Shown: piece after piece, positions 10,791 through 22,512 of the stretch
Layout of the letters: the number at the start of each line of letters is the position of its first letter
How positions within the stretch are numbered: the first letter of the stretch is position 1
Source: Polyodon spathula
Lineage: Eukaryota; Chordata; Actinopteri; Acipenseriformes; Polyodontidae
Reading direction: 5' to 3'
DNA: 64,000 nucleotides
NCBI RefSeq assembly: GCF_017654505.1
Contig: NC_054535.1
Span: 47,315,848 to 47,379,847 of the forward strand
Translations under genes and position numbers: made by a program
The notes under the pieces: model-generated
Databases searched by the model: none
The model's input: only the letters and a program-made list of their open reading frames with translations
What the model was told of the DNA's origin: nothing

Positions 10791-13560
10791 ACAAAAGGTT
10801 ACAATAATATCTTCTTGAATTGTACATTAATTTACTCCTCTCAAAACCAAATAGCCAAAATGATAATATAACTGTGAAGTGGAGGCTTGTTTCTGGGTGA
10901 AAATGTAACTTTATAAAAAGGTATAAATAAATAATAATCTGGATTGGAAAACTAATGTTTAATTTACTTTAAACAATGCTGTAATACATCCATATCATAT
11001 AAATAAGCTTCTAATTTTTGTTTTTTATGAATTAAATGTTTTGGTGTTTATTTTTAATTATTTTCAAGTTTTATGTAGCTACCCCAAAATCTTTTTTTTT
11101 TTTCCTCAGGGCTTTCGCTTTTTATGTACTATATGAATTTTCTGTTGGTTACTTTCAAAATTATTGGCTGTTTTTTTATGTCACAATATGTATAGTAACT
11201 CAACAGTACTTTGTACCTTCTTTCCTTAGCTGTCTTCCACAATTAAATCCAACAAGCTTTAACTTGTGAGTTATTTAAGTAATATTTTTAAGGTCTGTGT
11301 GGCAAAGTATCCCGTCCCTTTGTATATTTTTATGATTTATGATATTATTAATTTTTGTGGCACGGGCGAAAAGCAGCTGCCATTATTTGTTATTGTTTTA
11401 AATTTCTCATGAGAATGTGTGACTGTCAGCTACATGTTTAAACTGTGTATGTCCATTTCTTATACAAATTTGTTTTTTTTTTTAAGGTGACCCACAAAGC
11501 TACAGGGTATGGTTAAAATGTAAGACTCTATACCACTAGCCCGCGGCCCCCTTAATGAATTACTCAATAGAAAATGCATTGCAATTTATGGTAAATATTG
11601 ACCAAAACTGAAGAATTACCAAGGTTTTTTATTCAAACTTTTTTTTTTAATTTAAACTTTGGTGAATTAGGTGATAGTGACGAATCATCCAATAGATTAA
11701 TTACTGAGAGTACTGTTGTTATCAAAGCAATAACTTGCAATTATCCTGCAGCATGAAGAACACAGATTTTTTTTATATATATTGAGAGGAATGATAGTTC
11801 CTTGTACAAGTTAGAAACTACCAAGAGTCTGTATACAGCTCCAAGATTTGTGCTGTTTTCACCATGTTGCATCGGCAAAACTGAATCATTTAGAATTACC
11901 ATCTGTACCAGTACCAAATGTCTGAAACTTTCTTACATCAAATATGAAAAAAAAAAAAAAAACGTAAATACCTCTTCTTGCTCTTTGTACAACTTCAAGG
12001 GGATTGTGACCATTCCCTTAACAGCTCAAAAGTCACACCTGTAACATAAAAAAATTGACAATGCAAAACCAAAAAAAGGCTGGATTTGCAATGCCTGCCC
12101 CATCAACTGTCACTTTCCATACACTTACCTTGCATTCTCATTATCCCTTGCACTCATTGCCATTATTGGTCTTGTTCATCATGTTCATTGTTGGAAATAT
12201 ATTGCTTCATGATCTTTCATGTATTCTTGTATGTATGGGCTAAATGTCTGTCCATGTGTGCCCTGATCTACCTGTGCCTTACCGGCATGTTGTCCGTGTG
12301 TCTTCCCAAAGCATACTTGTCTGCGCCTGTGATGATGCCTCTCCCATTCCTTGTCTGTACTCTGGTTAAAGGGAATGAGCATTTCAGTGTAAAGTGGAGT
12401 GATCAAAAAAAGAAGCCAAGTTAGAAGCAACAATTGTGTGAATGTTGGGCCCCAGCACCTTTCCAATTGTGCCTATTTGCTTGATGCTTGACAAGGTTGC
12501 CCCAATTGTTTCTCCTAACTTGGGCTTTTGTGTTTGATATCACCACTTTAAACAGCTGTTGCATTTTCTAACTTGTTTTTTTTTTTTACATTTATTTATG
12601 TTATATATTTATTTATACAGAAGATTTACCCATTGAGACCTAGAGGTGATTTACAAGGGGGTCATGTTAGACAATAATACAAGTACAAATAAAAGCAACA
12701 CAATAAGTACATGTGTTGTTCAAACTTAGTCAGCAGCCTACAAAAAAGAACAACATAAAACACAGCTATATGTTAATGTGGACTAAAGGAAAAACATTTT
12801 GAAGAAGCTCTAATCAATTTCCAAATACAATCTTTATAGCCAGAAAAGCAGAGATTCAGATTCCATCTTCATACAATTTAGGTTGTATTCAGTCATCCTC
12901 ATAACCCATTGTTAGATTTTAATAAAATATATTTAAACAAGCTCATGAGTTAAATGTATGTAGGCCTACCATCATGTGCGTAAATGTAATGCATAATGTC
13001 TTAATTAAATCTTTTCACAGAAAAGTGGTAAAGCAATATGTTTCCTTAATAAATTAGCTAAAGTGTTAAACTGAAAAAAAAATAAAAATCCACAAACAGT
13101 ATTTCCCCCTCTGGAGTAGCCGTCTATATAATACAGAAACAAGCCATGTTATTTTCATTTTTTTTTAAAATTATTATTATCATGATAAATTAATTTGATA
13201 AATTGTATTTGGATTAAGCCATATGAACCAATTTTGGCAATATTATGTTCTATGAGTAACATGAAATGTCTATTTTAATTATTTTACTTTGTCTTTAATA
13301 ATACAAAAAAGACATGTATTTTCCACAGAAACCTCTTGTTGTGTAAATATGAAAATTAGACACCCAGCTAAATCTAGGATGCTAACCTTAAAAAAAAAAA
13401 AAATTGAAACATTATGATAGCTCCTTAAAAGTTCTGAAACGTACATGGCTGTGACAATAGTTACATTCTAGGACGTTCTGTGAAAAAAAAAAAGCATTTA
13501 GCAATCATGATAATGAGGGTCTCAGTAAGCGGCACCTGTGCATATGGTTATCTAGCGACC
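10791..13560. other. Intergenic, repeat fragments only
   Basis: 11295-11345 resembles the beginning of the LTR family at 42139 (TGTGGCAAAG...CCCGTCCC, then a TATATTTTTATG-type stretch). 12600-12740 resembles a dispersed fish repeat (ATTTATACAGAAG...CCCATTGAGACC). Otherwise the stretch holds A/T tracts and short chance open frames. Confidence 0.35.
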
Positions 13561-13658
13561 ACACTTGCAGCCCAGAGGTGAGGTGAGTTAGGAGTAGAGA
13601 GAGCAGTAGGCGCTGTAAGAGGTTTGTGGAGCACGAAAATCAAACTAAACAAAAAGAT

Positions 13659-14116
13659 ATGTCTGAGGAAGGGCAGCAAAGTTGTTGAGAGTCGTTACGG
13701 CTAAGGTCACTCGGTATGAAATCGAATTATTTGGAAACGCCTCAGCCAACGTCAGTTATGCTACCAAAGAGGCCATATGGTTCTCTATAGTGGAGAAAGG
13801 CAATGGTGTCGGTGTTACCAAGAGGACAGTCAACCTTGTGATGAAAAGATGGCAGGACCTGCGGCGGCGAACAAAAGTGAAAGTCACAACGCAGCATTGG
13901 CGTGCAACAGGAACAGGAGGAATGCTGCCATTCACATCACAGCTGACACTGCTGAAGAGGCAAGCAGAGAGGATAAACCATCACAAACAAAGCAACCCTG
14001 GGTTTGAATATGTGGGGTCTTCTCTGTCTTGTCCTTCTCCTCTGAAGGTTTTCCTGTCTGTGCTCAACAAGAGCCAAGTGTCGCTACACCAAGAAGTGTA
14101 CCAGAACAGCTCTTAA
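13659..14116 (+). pseudogene. Harbinger-type Myb/SANT-like accessory protein fragment
   Basis: An ATG at 13659 is followed after nine codons by a stop. A different frame from about 13688 then gives a Myb/SANT-like domain: TRYEIELFG at its start, KEAIWFSIVEKGNGVGVTKR in the middle, and VMKRWQDLRRRTKVKV at the end. A TGTGG-type glycine linker follows. This is the arrangement of the DNA-binding protein encoded by Harbinger transposons, which partners their nuclease in integration. The domain is complete but the start is broken and the rest decays. No Harbinger nuclease or TIR is visible nearby, so it is a fragment. Confidence 0.7.
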
Positions 14117-14189
14117 TTATTCGAACCTACAATGGTTTGCATCTTGTCAGAGGAGGTGCAAAGTTTTTCAGGGTCTGCAATTGCCTGCA

Positions 14190-15468
14190 GGTTCCCTCTG
14201 CTGGGTAGTCAAAGCAAAAACTTAATCACGAGCACCAAGGCACTTTCAAAAGAACTGCAGGACAAAGTTGTTGAAGGGCACAGATCAGGGGATGGGTATA
14301 AAAAAAAATATAAAAGTCCTTGAATATCCCTTGGAGCAGCATGGTCAAGGCAATTATTAAAAAGTGGAAGGTGAATGGCACCACCATTACCCTGCCTAGA
14401 TCAAGCCGTCCCTCCAAACTGGATGACCAAGCAAGAAGGGGACTGATCAGAGAGGCTACCAAGAGGCCAATAGCAACTTTGCAAGAGCTACAGGATTTCA
14501 TGGCCAAGAATGGTCAAAGTGTACATGTGACAACAATATCCTAAGGAGGCCACAAATCTGGCCTGTATAGTAGGGTGGCAAGAAGGAAGCCATTACTCAA
14601 GAAAGTCCATCTTGAATCCCATTTGAAGTATGCAAAAAAACCACTCAGGAGATTCTGTAGCCATGTGGCAAAAGGTTTTGTGGTCTGACGAAACTAAAAT
14701 GGAACTTTTTGGCCTAAATGAAAATCGTTATGTTGGGCACAAACCCAACACAGCGCATCAGCCAAAGAACACCATCCCTACTGTGAAGCATGGTGGTGGC
14801 AGCATCAAATTATGAGTATGTTTTTCATTGGCAGGGACTGGGGCACTTATCAGGATAGAAGGGAAAATGAATGGAGAAAAGTACAGAGAAGTCCTTGAGG
14901 AAAACCTGCTGTCCTCTGCAAGAAAGCTGAAACTGGAACAGAAGTTCACCTTTCAGCATGACAATGATCCAAAGCACATAGCCAAAGTTACACTGGAGTG
15001 GCTAAGGAACATAAAGGTAAATGTCCTTGAGTGGCCCAGTCAGAGCCGCAACCTAAATCCAATCGAAAATTTGTGGCATTATTTGAAGATTGTGGTCCAT
15101 CAACGCTCCCCAAGGAACTTGACAGAGTTTGAACAATTTTATAAAGAAGAGTGGTCAAATATTGCCAAAACTAGGTTTGCAAAGTTGGTAGAGACCTATC
15201 CCAGCAGACTAACAGCTGTAATTGCTGCCAAAGGTGCTTCCACCAAGTATTAACTCAGGGGGACTTATCCAATTATGATCTTTCAGTTGAGTATTTTTAA
15301 CATATATATTTTTTTCTCAGTTAAAACTTTTTTTCCCCTTAACAGTGTGGAGTATGGTGTGTAGATAAGTGGAAAAAAAATCCTCATTTAAATGCATGAA
15401 ACTCTGAAGCACTGACACAACAAAATGTGAAAAAAGTTCAAGGGGGTATAGACTTTCTATAGGCACTG
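14190..15468 (+). pseudogene. Tc1-type transposase element, left end missing
   Basis: The helix-turn-helix start (LSKELQDKVVEGHRSG) lies near 14240. It is followed by KWKVNGTTITLPRSSRPSKL and then the catalytic core: SDET (Asp codon 14687), HDND (Asp codon 14960) and NPIENLW (Glu codon 15065). Asp-2 and Glu are separated by 34 residues, so it is a DD34E Tc1 enzyme. Frameshifts near 14300 and 14550 and a TGA at 14813 break it, and all three catalytic residues remain. The right end stops at CACTG (15468) before TA (15469-15470), with a typical Tc1 terminal sequence. The matching left inverted repeat is absent; the element is cut off where it meets the Harbinger-type fragment. Confidence 0.88.
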
Positions 15469-16884
15469 TATAAGTTGATTCCAATGATAAAATCACATTT
15501 TGGTCATATAAAGGTTTCTTTGACAAAAATTATTATTAATTTATTTAAAAGACAAAAACAAATTATTGTCATCTTCTTGACAAAAAATGATTTATAAGGT
15601 TCATTACTTAAAGCATGTTAATGCATAGTTTATTTAATTACACAAAAGTTTTAAATACTCTCAATGATGGGCAACATGACAATATATATATGTGTATCCA
15701 GCCTTTTTCAATATATTTGCCATACACTACATGTCTACGCCATCTGTAGTGTCAGACTCACTACCAGTACCCAAGCAAGCCTGTGTGCATGCCATGCTGT
15801 CTGGAACAACTGCAGATGCGCTCACACGTAGCTTTTTTACACCCGCATGTAATGAGTTCCAGGAGTGCTTCAGAGGCAGGTGTCTGTGTCATTAGTGTTG
15901 GAGAAATGTATCCATTCTTGTCATGATACCAGCCATTTCCAATTAGGGAGGGGATGGCAGGGTGAGCCTCCAGGGCCTGATTCAAGATAAGAATCTGATA
16001 ATTTGCATGCTTGGTATGTTGCAGGAGACTATCATAAGTAGGGGGGGAGGGCTTCATTCTGGGCCTGTTTGTGACAGAAAAGCTTATACCGCACACCATT
16101 TACATCCGCCATTCAGTCAGCCATTGGGTCATGGACAACGGTTATCAGTTCTACTGATTTCAACTATGCAGGAGGTATATCCAAAGTGTCAAACTTGGTA
16201 AAGCTTCTAGATGTATGTGAATTCTTCCTGACAAGCTGCCATGGCTTTAGTTTGCCAACCCTTGCAAGACTGCTGGTTGACTCACACCTAGTCAGTGTGT
16301 GTACTGCTGGCAACATTCTGCATAGTTATTGGCCAGGTTCAGCTGCTATGGTGTGGGTTGGTATAAAACTGGCTTTATCCTTCACTCCAGTACAAAAACA
16401 AAGCTCTTTAGATGCGATGAGAATACAACTCTATCTGAAGTGACCATGGGATGAGTCCGTCCTTGAATCTAGTAATGTTTCTGCCATATCACACCATGAT
16501 TCTGATAGGAATTTTTTCTTTTTTCTTGGGACTTGCAATCAACTTAATCAGATGCATTAGGGTGGGTGCTTTGGGATCTTGGATTTTGACGTAATTACTT
16601 TGTGAGGATTGTCTTTGTACACACTCAAACGCTTTAACTGAATCTTTCACATCATATTGATCAAAGACGATATCTTCTCTTTTGCAGCTCTCATAACTCT
16701 ATAGAGGCTGGCATACCTTTCTGAAGACCAACTCAGCAAGTTCTCCAAAGCTAGTTGCACCTCCTTGCCTGACTATTTGTATAACAGCCATGCCATCCAC
16801 TATCCAATCTGTGGGCATGCTAGCAGTTGATTCTGGCAGTTGATACATTGACTGTTTCTTTTTCTAATTCAGGCAATAGACTAC

Positions 16885-17167
16885 TGTGGAAGGGTGAGGA
16901 ATTCACTGACACAAGAGACAGAAAGTTGTAGTGCCAAACATCACTCGGGTGCATGATTTATTGTTCACCAGCAAGTGGCACTAGAGGTCCGCCGTTCCCA
17001 GATACCAGCAATAGACACTCCCAGATGCCTAAACAAATAATAATCAAAAACAGAAGTTACAAAGAAAAAGATAAAATAAAACACTTTTAATCAAAACTAC
17101 AAAATAAAGTTACTGCAGCGTTTCTCCCGACCGTCACTAGATGCGTTACCCGGGTTTCCGTCCTACA
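16885..17167 (-). mobile_element. Probable solo LTR fragment splitting the Cys-rich-tail pseudogene
   Basis: The segment begins TGTGGAAGGG and ends TCCTACA and has no similarity to the coding pieces on either side. An AATAAA-type signal occurs on either strand (A/T-rich part 17040-17110). The pseudogene resumes on both sides (YKNRWREW on the right, SLLPELEKE on the left), showing that this is an insertion. A clean target duplication is not visible, so the exact borders are uncertain. Confidence 0.5.
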
Positions 17168-17593
17168 CTTTACCATTCCCTCCACCTATTCTTATACACT
17201 GCTTGGAGTCTGCCCAAGGATTCCTCGCTCTCTATATCCCTTACAGCTTGTGCAATGGTTCAAAGAATTCAGTGGTATTTGAATTTATTCTGTCTTCTAT
17301 AAACTGTTTCATTGTTTTGATTCTTGTATCAGTTGCAGTAACAAGCTCGTGGCAACCTCTGTGGGTGCAACAAAGCCAGTTACAATGTTGATGAGTGCTA
17401 TCAAGTCAGCATTCAAATCCAATGGGTTTGTCATGGAGTTAGTGATGGTGTTAACCATCTTATTTACATCTTCTTCTATGTGGTGCAGCCGCCTTGTGTT
17501 TTCCTTGTGAAATATCTGAGTTTACCATATCACACATTACCTTCACGGATGAACCATCTAGCCAAAGCTCCTGGATTTAAAGTTAAACCCATT

Positions 17594-18220
17594 TGTGGCA
17601 GTGTGCCCTGCCCCTGTGTGTATTTTTTGCTTATATGTTGCATATGGTGTATTAATTTTGGTGTATATGTATTGGTGGATATAATGTGGGGTTATGTAGT
17701 ATTATAAAATGTATGTTTGTATTTAGATATGGGGATGGTGGCACAATCACTTCACATGCAGAGTAAAAGGGGTATTTGTATGGAAGCAGGGGAAGTGCAA
17801 AAAGTAGTTCACGTGCAGATATATCGAGATTCCAATTGAATGATTGATTAGCAATCCAATCTCGATACAGCTGCATAAAAGGTTGAATGTTACACTCACT
17901 CTGGGTTGGGTCTTCAGGGAGAAAGAACGGGAGAGAGAGAGAGGAATAAATAATTAATTAAATATAAACAATTGATACATTGTGCTAGAGGACCAGCACG
18001 GTACTTGTTTGTGGAGTGTTTGTCCCGTTTTTTAGTGTCTGTTCAATTTGTTTCTGTTTTGGGTACGTACTGTGCCGTTTTTATTTTACAAATTGTTTTT
18101 GTTTTGTTTAACCTTTTGATTTATAAGAAACTGGTGCAACATTGCGATTCAATCCATGTAATGCTGTGTTTTGGTTTCATTTCCTGGTCTGACATCACCC
18201 CTGCAGCCAGCCTGTTCACA
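17594..18220 (+). mobile_element. Solo LTR, 627 bp, inserted in the pseudogene
   Basis: The ends are TGTGGCAGTG and CCTGTTCACA. The flanks CCATT (17589-17593) and CCACT (18221-18225) form a 5-bp target duplication with one mismatch. Removing 632 bp rejoins the interrupted frame as GIVG-LTLNPGAL. It is homologous over its length with the LTR at 42139-42745; both carry TTCACATGCAGA, GTTCACGTGC and an AATGATT palindromic stretch in the same order. Confidence 0.8.
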
Positions 18221-18470
18221 CCACTATACCCACTTTTACTTTAATAGCACAGTTTACTGTTGTTCAAGTGTCATGTCTGTCCAGACTTTGCTGAATTTAT
18301 TTCTAGACGAGCCACAACATGATTTCCATGCACAAACTGCTTATGAACTTCAAGGGCATAATCTGGCAGATGCTTCAAATCATTAATATACACAGATACC
18401 CAACAGGCATAGTTGCAGTCAAAGCCAAAAGAATAGTGGCAGCATCTCTACAACCGCTGCAAGATGCAGG

Positions 18471-20460
18471 TCCCAGTTTCTTTCACTTTCTGCTCTAATG
18501 AACCGCATTAAATTAATAAATTACCACAAATTTCAGATTTTGGAGGGGTTTTCCATTTGGGTCCCCAAGACTATAATTTAAATTGATTAATTACGGCTAA
18601 GTGCTAATTTGATTAAGGGTGCAGAACACTGGGTGAAAAATATTCTTACATATGGCTCATTTTTTAGTGACTGCTAAAGTCCCACTTTACGCTAGCAGTA
18701 TGGGTGTTTTGCAGCCGCAAATCACTTTGCACGTATCCTTACATCGGTCCCTATGACTCACTTTCTTAGAGGATTCTGGGAGGTAAACTGGTACATATGC
18801 TTTAGCCATGTTCCAATGATTTGGTAATTCTAGAGGACAGAGGCCCACAAATGTTCACACTGTTGTGTTTCAATGAATGTTAACCATTAAACATAAGTCA
18901 TCTAATGTATATCCCAGACGTACTATTGTGTACAAATGTGGGCTTCTCTGTCAATTTGTGAATGTAGTCATAATTTAAATAATTTAAAATGTTGATAATG
19001 GAGATAAACAAAGTAGTGGTTTTGTTTTGATATGCACAGAAATTGCAAAAAGAGGCTTGTCCTATACACCAAGTTGAATATGTACTTTTCTTCCTCTGGC
19101 TGAAAAATAATTGTGATTGACAGGTGACAGATTCCAGATTACAATCCAATACTGGAAGAAACCAGGTTTTTACGATGTAGTTGTGATTAAATGTACGAAA
19201 AATGAAAATGCAATACATTTAGGATTTTTTTTTTTCCTGGCACACCTTGGGTAAAACTAATTTAATGTAATCTGCCTTAGTGTGATCATGATTGTAACTA
19301 CATTGCATATGAATAAGCTGGGCAGAAATACACTGCAAGGTACCATTGTAAAAAATGTAGTGGGAGAAAATTCCCTAATTTTCACTGTCCACAATCAACA
19401 GTCTTTGTCATGCTGCAACTGGATTTGAAGAGTATTTGGAATGTGAAGTTGTTCTCTGGTTCAAGTGCAACATTTTGACATAACTCCAATCTGCAATAAA
19501 ATATATTATAACGCTGGTCATGAGACAATATATAATAGTCCCAGGATTCAGTTGGATATAAAAACAGCAGGCATGTAGCAACCATTTATCATGATATCTT
19601 TATGTTGTTTTCGTACTGAACAGCAGAAAATCAATGTATTTATTTTCAGTGAATGCAAAGGGGGCAGGGTTCATTGTTTGCTTGCACCACAGCTCCTCCC
19701 ATTTCAATCTGCAGTACATATTCAATATTCAAGTAAAAGCATTTATTGTTTTCAATATTTGATACAATATACTTTTATTTAACTTACAAACACTTTAAAA
19801 AGGATGAAAATCCAAAAAATAGTAATTGACCTTCAATTGGCTATGAAGCAATTCATCCTCTCCACATCTATCGTTATGCCCCTGTTGAATGCTAATGTTA
19901 CTGTATATCGCTAGCACTTTCTGGAACAAATGATTGGAACATCTGCCTACTTATTATTCCAGTTGCAGGCTCACTTCTCACACAAGCGAGCTCTGTACAG
20001 AATGACACATTCTGTTTTAATATGCACCAGAGGAGAACTCTACTGAGGACAATAAAATGTGTTTTATTATTTATTACTTCAATCTACCCTCATATCGACT
20101 TGGTAAAGCAGATTAATACATGACTCCTCATTGAAGCTGAATGACATTGTGGATGTTCCTAAATGTGAAACATGACTAGCGTGTGGCTCATCTTCCAAAG
20201 AAATATGTTGGCTTTTTCAGAAATGCAGAGCTGTTATGCTTCACTGAAGGTTTTTAAAACAGTATATTTTGTTATCATGAACACTTTTTTTTAAATAAAC
20301 AAAACAAAACTGTGTTAAAAAAAATTATATAAAATAAAGAGATTATTAATAGTAAATTATAAAATTACAATCTAATGCTAAAATATCTCACTATTCCAAA
20401 TAACTGAATTGAAACATGAAATGTGTAGGGACATTTGCAGTTGTATCTGCTGTACACATT
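18471..20460. other. Intergenic, no gene seen
   Basis: AT-rich sequence with no recognisable coding region or element. Short open frames here have no domain features. Confidence 0.45.
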
Positions 20461-20600
20461 ATTATTTGTTTATTTAGCAGATGCCTTTATCCAAGATGAC
20501 TTACAGAGACTAGTGTGTGTGAACTATGCATCAGCTGCAGAGTCACTTACAATGTCTCACACAGCTGTGAGATGTGATAAAACAATGACTGGTCCCATAG
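20461..20600 (-). mobile_element. LINE/SINE 3'-end repeat, minus strand
   Basis: The sequence TTTATTTAGCAGATGCCTTT, then ATCCAAGATGACTTACAG and GTGTGTGAACTATGCATC, is shared with 54788-55020. The reverse complement of its left edge matches the tail at 24719-24750 (GTAAGTCACCTTGGATAAAG). This is a common fish repeat end whose left edge carries the 3' tail. Confidence 0.6.
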
Positions 20601-21104
20601 GGTAATATGGCCCAATGGAAAGTACTGAAAGCATAGTTGCAGCGAAAACATTTAAAAAATCCCATTCAGTCTTGACAATGGCTGATTACATGAGAATGGG
20701 ACTTAGTAAAATGACACAAGGTGTTTTGTCCATATATGCTTTAAGAACTGACTTTTCAATGGGCCTTTAGGGTTTCTACCACACTGCAACATTATTTTGC
20801 ATCCAGCATGAGAGCCCAGCTGCACAATAAGCGAGGGAGCTACAGCACAGAAGTCTGAACAAGTGGAGAGCTATAACAAGTAAATGCAAGTGAACATATG
20901 TTGTACTTTTATAATTAATTTAACAAAGCCCCAGTTTAAAGCTCTACATTCATACAGTCTTGTGGCTTTCATAAAATTGAAGTCAAGAATCACAACTGAT
21001 AGTGCCACCTTATTATTTCATGATTTGATGTTATTAGTTTGGTTTGCTCATGGGTAGGCTACTATTTTCCTAATTTCTGGCTCTCAATACTTTACTTCCT
21101 TACT
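20601..21104. other. Intergenic, no gene seen
   Basis: No coding signal, tandem repeat or transposon end was recognised. Confidence 0.4.
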
Positions 21105-21520
21105 TATGGTGACCAGACGTCCCGTTTTGGACGGGACAGTCCTACTTTTGGAACACTGGTCACAGTGTCCCCAGAACCCTTCTTGGAATGCTAATTTTTT
21201 TTCCCCCCAGAGTAGCGTCGCGCCGGTAATAGAATATTGTACTTTCATGCAGGCTGCTGTGTTCCTACCATATCTAACTTATTACAGTACAATGACACTT
21301 GAAATTAACTGGAGAAAAATCAGGTTGCATAGAGGATTTATACTGGACTCTAACACACCCAATAAAATGAGGGAGTGGTTGTACAGTAATTATTTGTCAG
21401 CCTATTTATTTTTCTATGGGTCTCTCGCTATGTCGCGGCCCTCGATATATAGCAGATTTATATTGGACCCCAACCCCAGCGATATATTGAGTGGGTGGTG
21501 TATTTACCATACTTAATAAC
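21105..21520 (+). repeat. Unclassified repeat with an internal 115-130 bp duplication
   Basis: It begins GGTGACCAGACGTCCCG with an inverted pair GTCCCGT/ACGGGAC (21119-21125 and 21131-21137), reminiscent of some hAT termini. An open frame of 136 codons spans it. Two copies of a related unit are visible: AGAGGATTTATACTGGAC... with GAGGGAGTGGTTGTA, and AGCAGATTTATATTGGAC... with GAGTGGGTGGTGTA. The protein has no recognised domain, so I treat the open frame as accidental. Confidence 0.4.
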
Positions 21521-21529
21521 TACTTCAGA

Positions 21530-22512
21530 AGGAAATTATTTTTTTCTGCAATCAGGGCAGCTTCTGAACAAAAGCTGATTAGTGAGCTTCATGTATTGCA
21601 CAGTCAAAAGACAGAATATTTAACACATTTAATAGCAATAATAGCATTAGTTTAATAATAGAAAGAGGCTGAAAAAATAATCCTAGTATCTATTAATCAA
21701 GGTACACTAATGATCGAAGCAGAAACTGCAATAGAAAAAAATATCTACAGAACAAATACTGTGTCATATTAAATGATAAGAAATGTAATATTTTGAAAAA
21801 AATTGATTCTATGAAGTAACCATTTAATAAATATAAATATTGAGATATCGCACAGCCATGTTGCGTACATGCACTGCCCTGACTGCATGACGGATCCTGC
21901 TCTCCACACTGTTGTGCCTTTACCAGGGGTCCCTCAATATTGTTTACTTTAATATAAGGCAAATGTTTTATGATTCATATGTTCTCAGTGCCTCTGGGGT
22001 CATCATGGGACTTCCACAGGAGTCTTTTTTATTCAGTAATTTCAATGAAATTGCTATACAAAATATCAAATACTCTTTAACCACCCTCTTTCACATAGGA
22101 AAATGTAAGACCTAAGTATTGACGGTAATTCATATTTGAAAACATAGATTTTTTTTTTTGTCTACTCCATGTCCTTTAATTGTCTAGCTTTGACAGTGAG
22201 AATTATGACAAAGTACTGTTGGAAAATGATGAAGGCTACCTGTTTAGTATTTATATCCAGGCTGAGAGAGATATGTGCCAATTACACTGTGCTACTATTA
22301 TTATATTATATTTATTTATTTACTGCATTGATAATTGCTCTCCCAGTGAACAAGGTAGTTATATTTTCTCAAATCTAATATGTTTTAATCAGTGGAGGCT
22401 CATTAGACGAGGGCAAGAGCTCCTCCTCGAGGAGTTTAAAATTTAAATATATTATATATATATTCTATATATATATATTATATATATATATATTTATATC
22501 TATATATATATA
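21530..22512. other. Intergenic, with a possible hAT end fragment and a (TA)n tract
   Basis: CAGTGGAGGCTCATTAGACG at about 22390 resembles the start of a hAT-type MITE and runs into a (TA)n tract at about 22445-22510, where the Tc1 element at 22513 inserted. No gene is visible. Confidence 0.35.

Larger units (their letters stand above)
15764..18470 (-). pseudogene. Broken copy of a large uncharacterised fish protein family with a CXC-like Cys-rich tail
   Basis: Read on the minus strand, three colinear pieces resemble a protein family I remember as repeated many times in fish and cnidarian genomes. Piece one (about 18470-18221) has WDLHLAAVVEMLP and VHKQFVHGNHVV. Piece two (17593-17185) has LNPGALARWF, then HIEEDVNKMVNTITNSM. 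Piece three (16880-15764) has PTDWIVDGMAVIQIV and VFDQYDVKDSVK. It ends with PASEALLELITCGCKK and CERICSC, a Cys-rich tail like tesmin/CXC motifs. Many stops and frameshifts separate these motifs. Two LTRs (17594-18220 and 16885-17167) split it. The N-terminal part before 18470 was not found. The family's function is not known to me; its copy number suggests that it travels with a mobile element. Confidence 0.6.

Noticed and set aside
12055..12466. Several overlapping frames with hydrophobic stretches, possible membrane protein
   Set aside because: The frames overlap on both strands, hydrophobicity comes from T-rich sequence, and no family resemblance was found.
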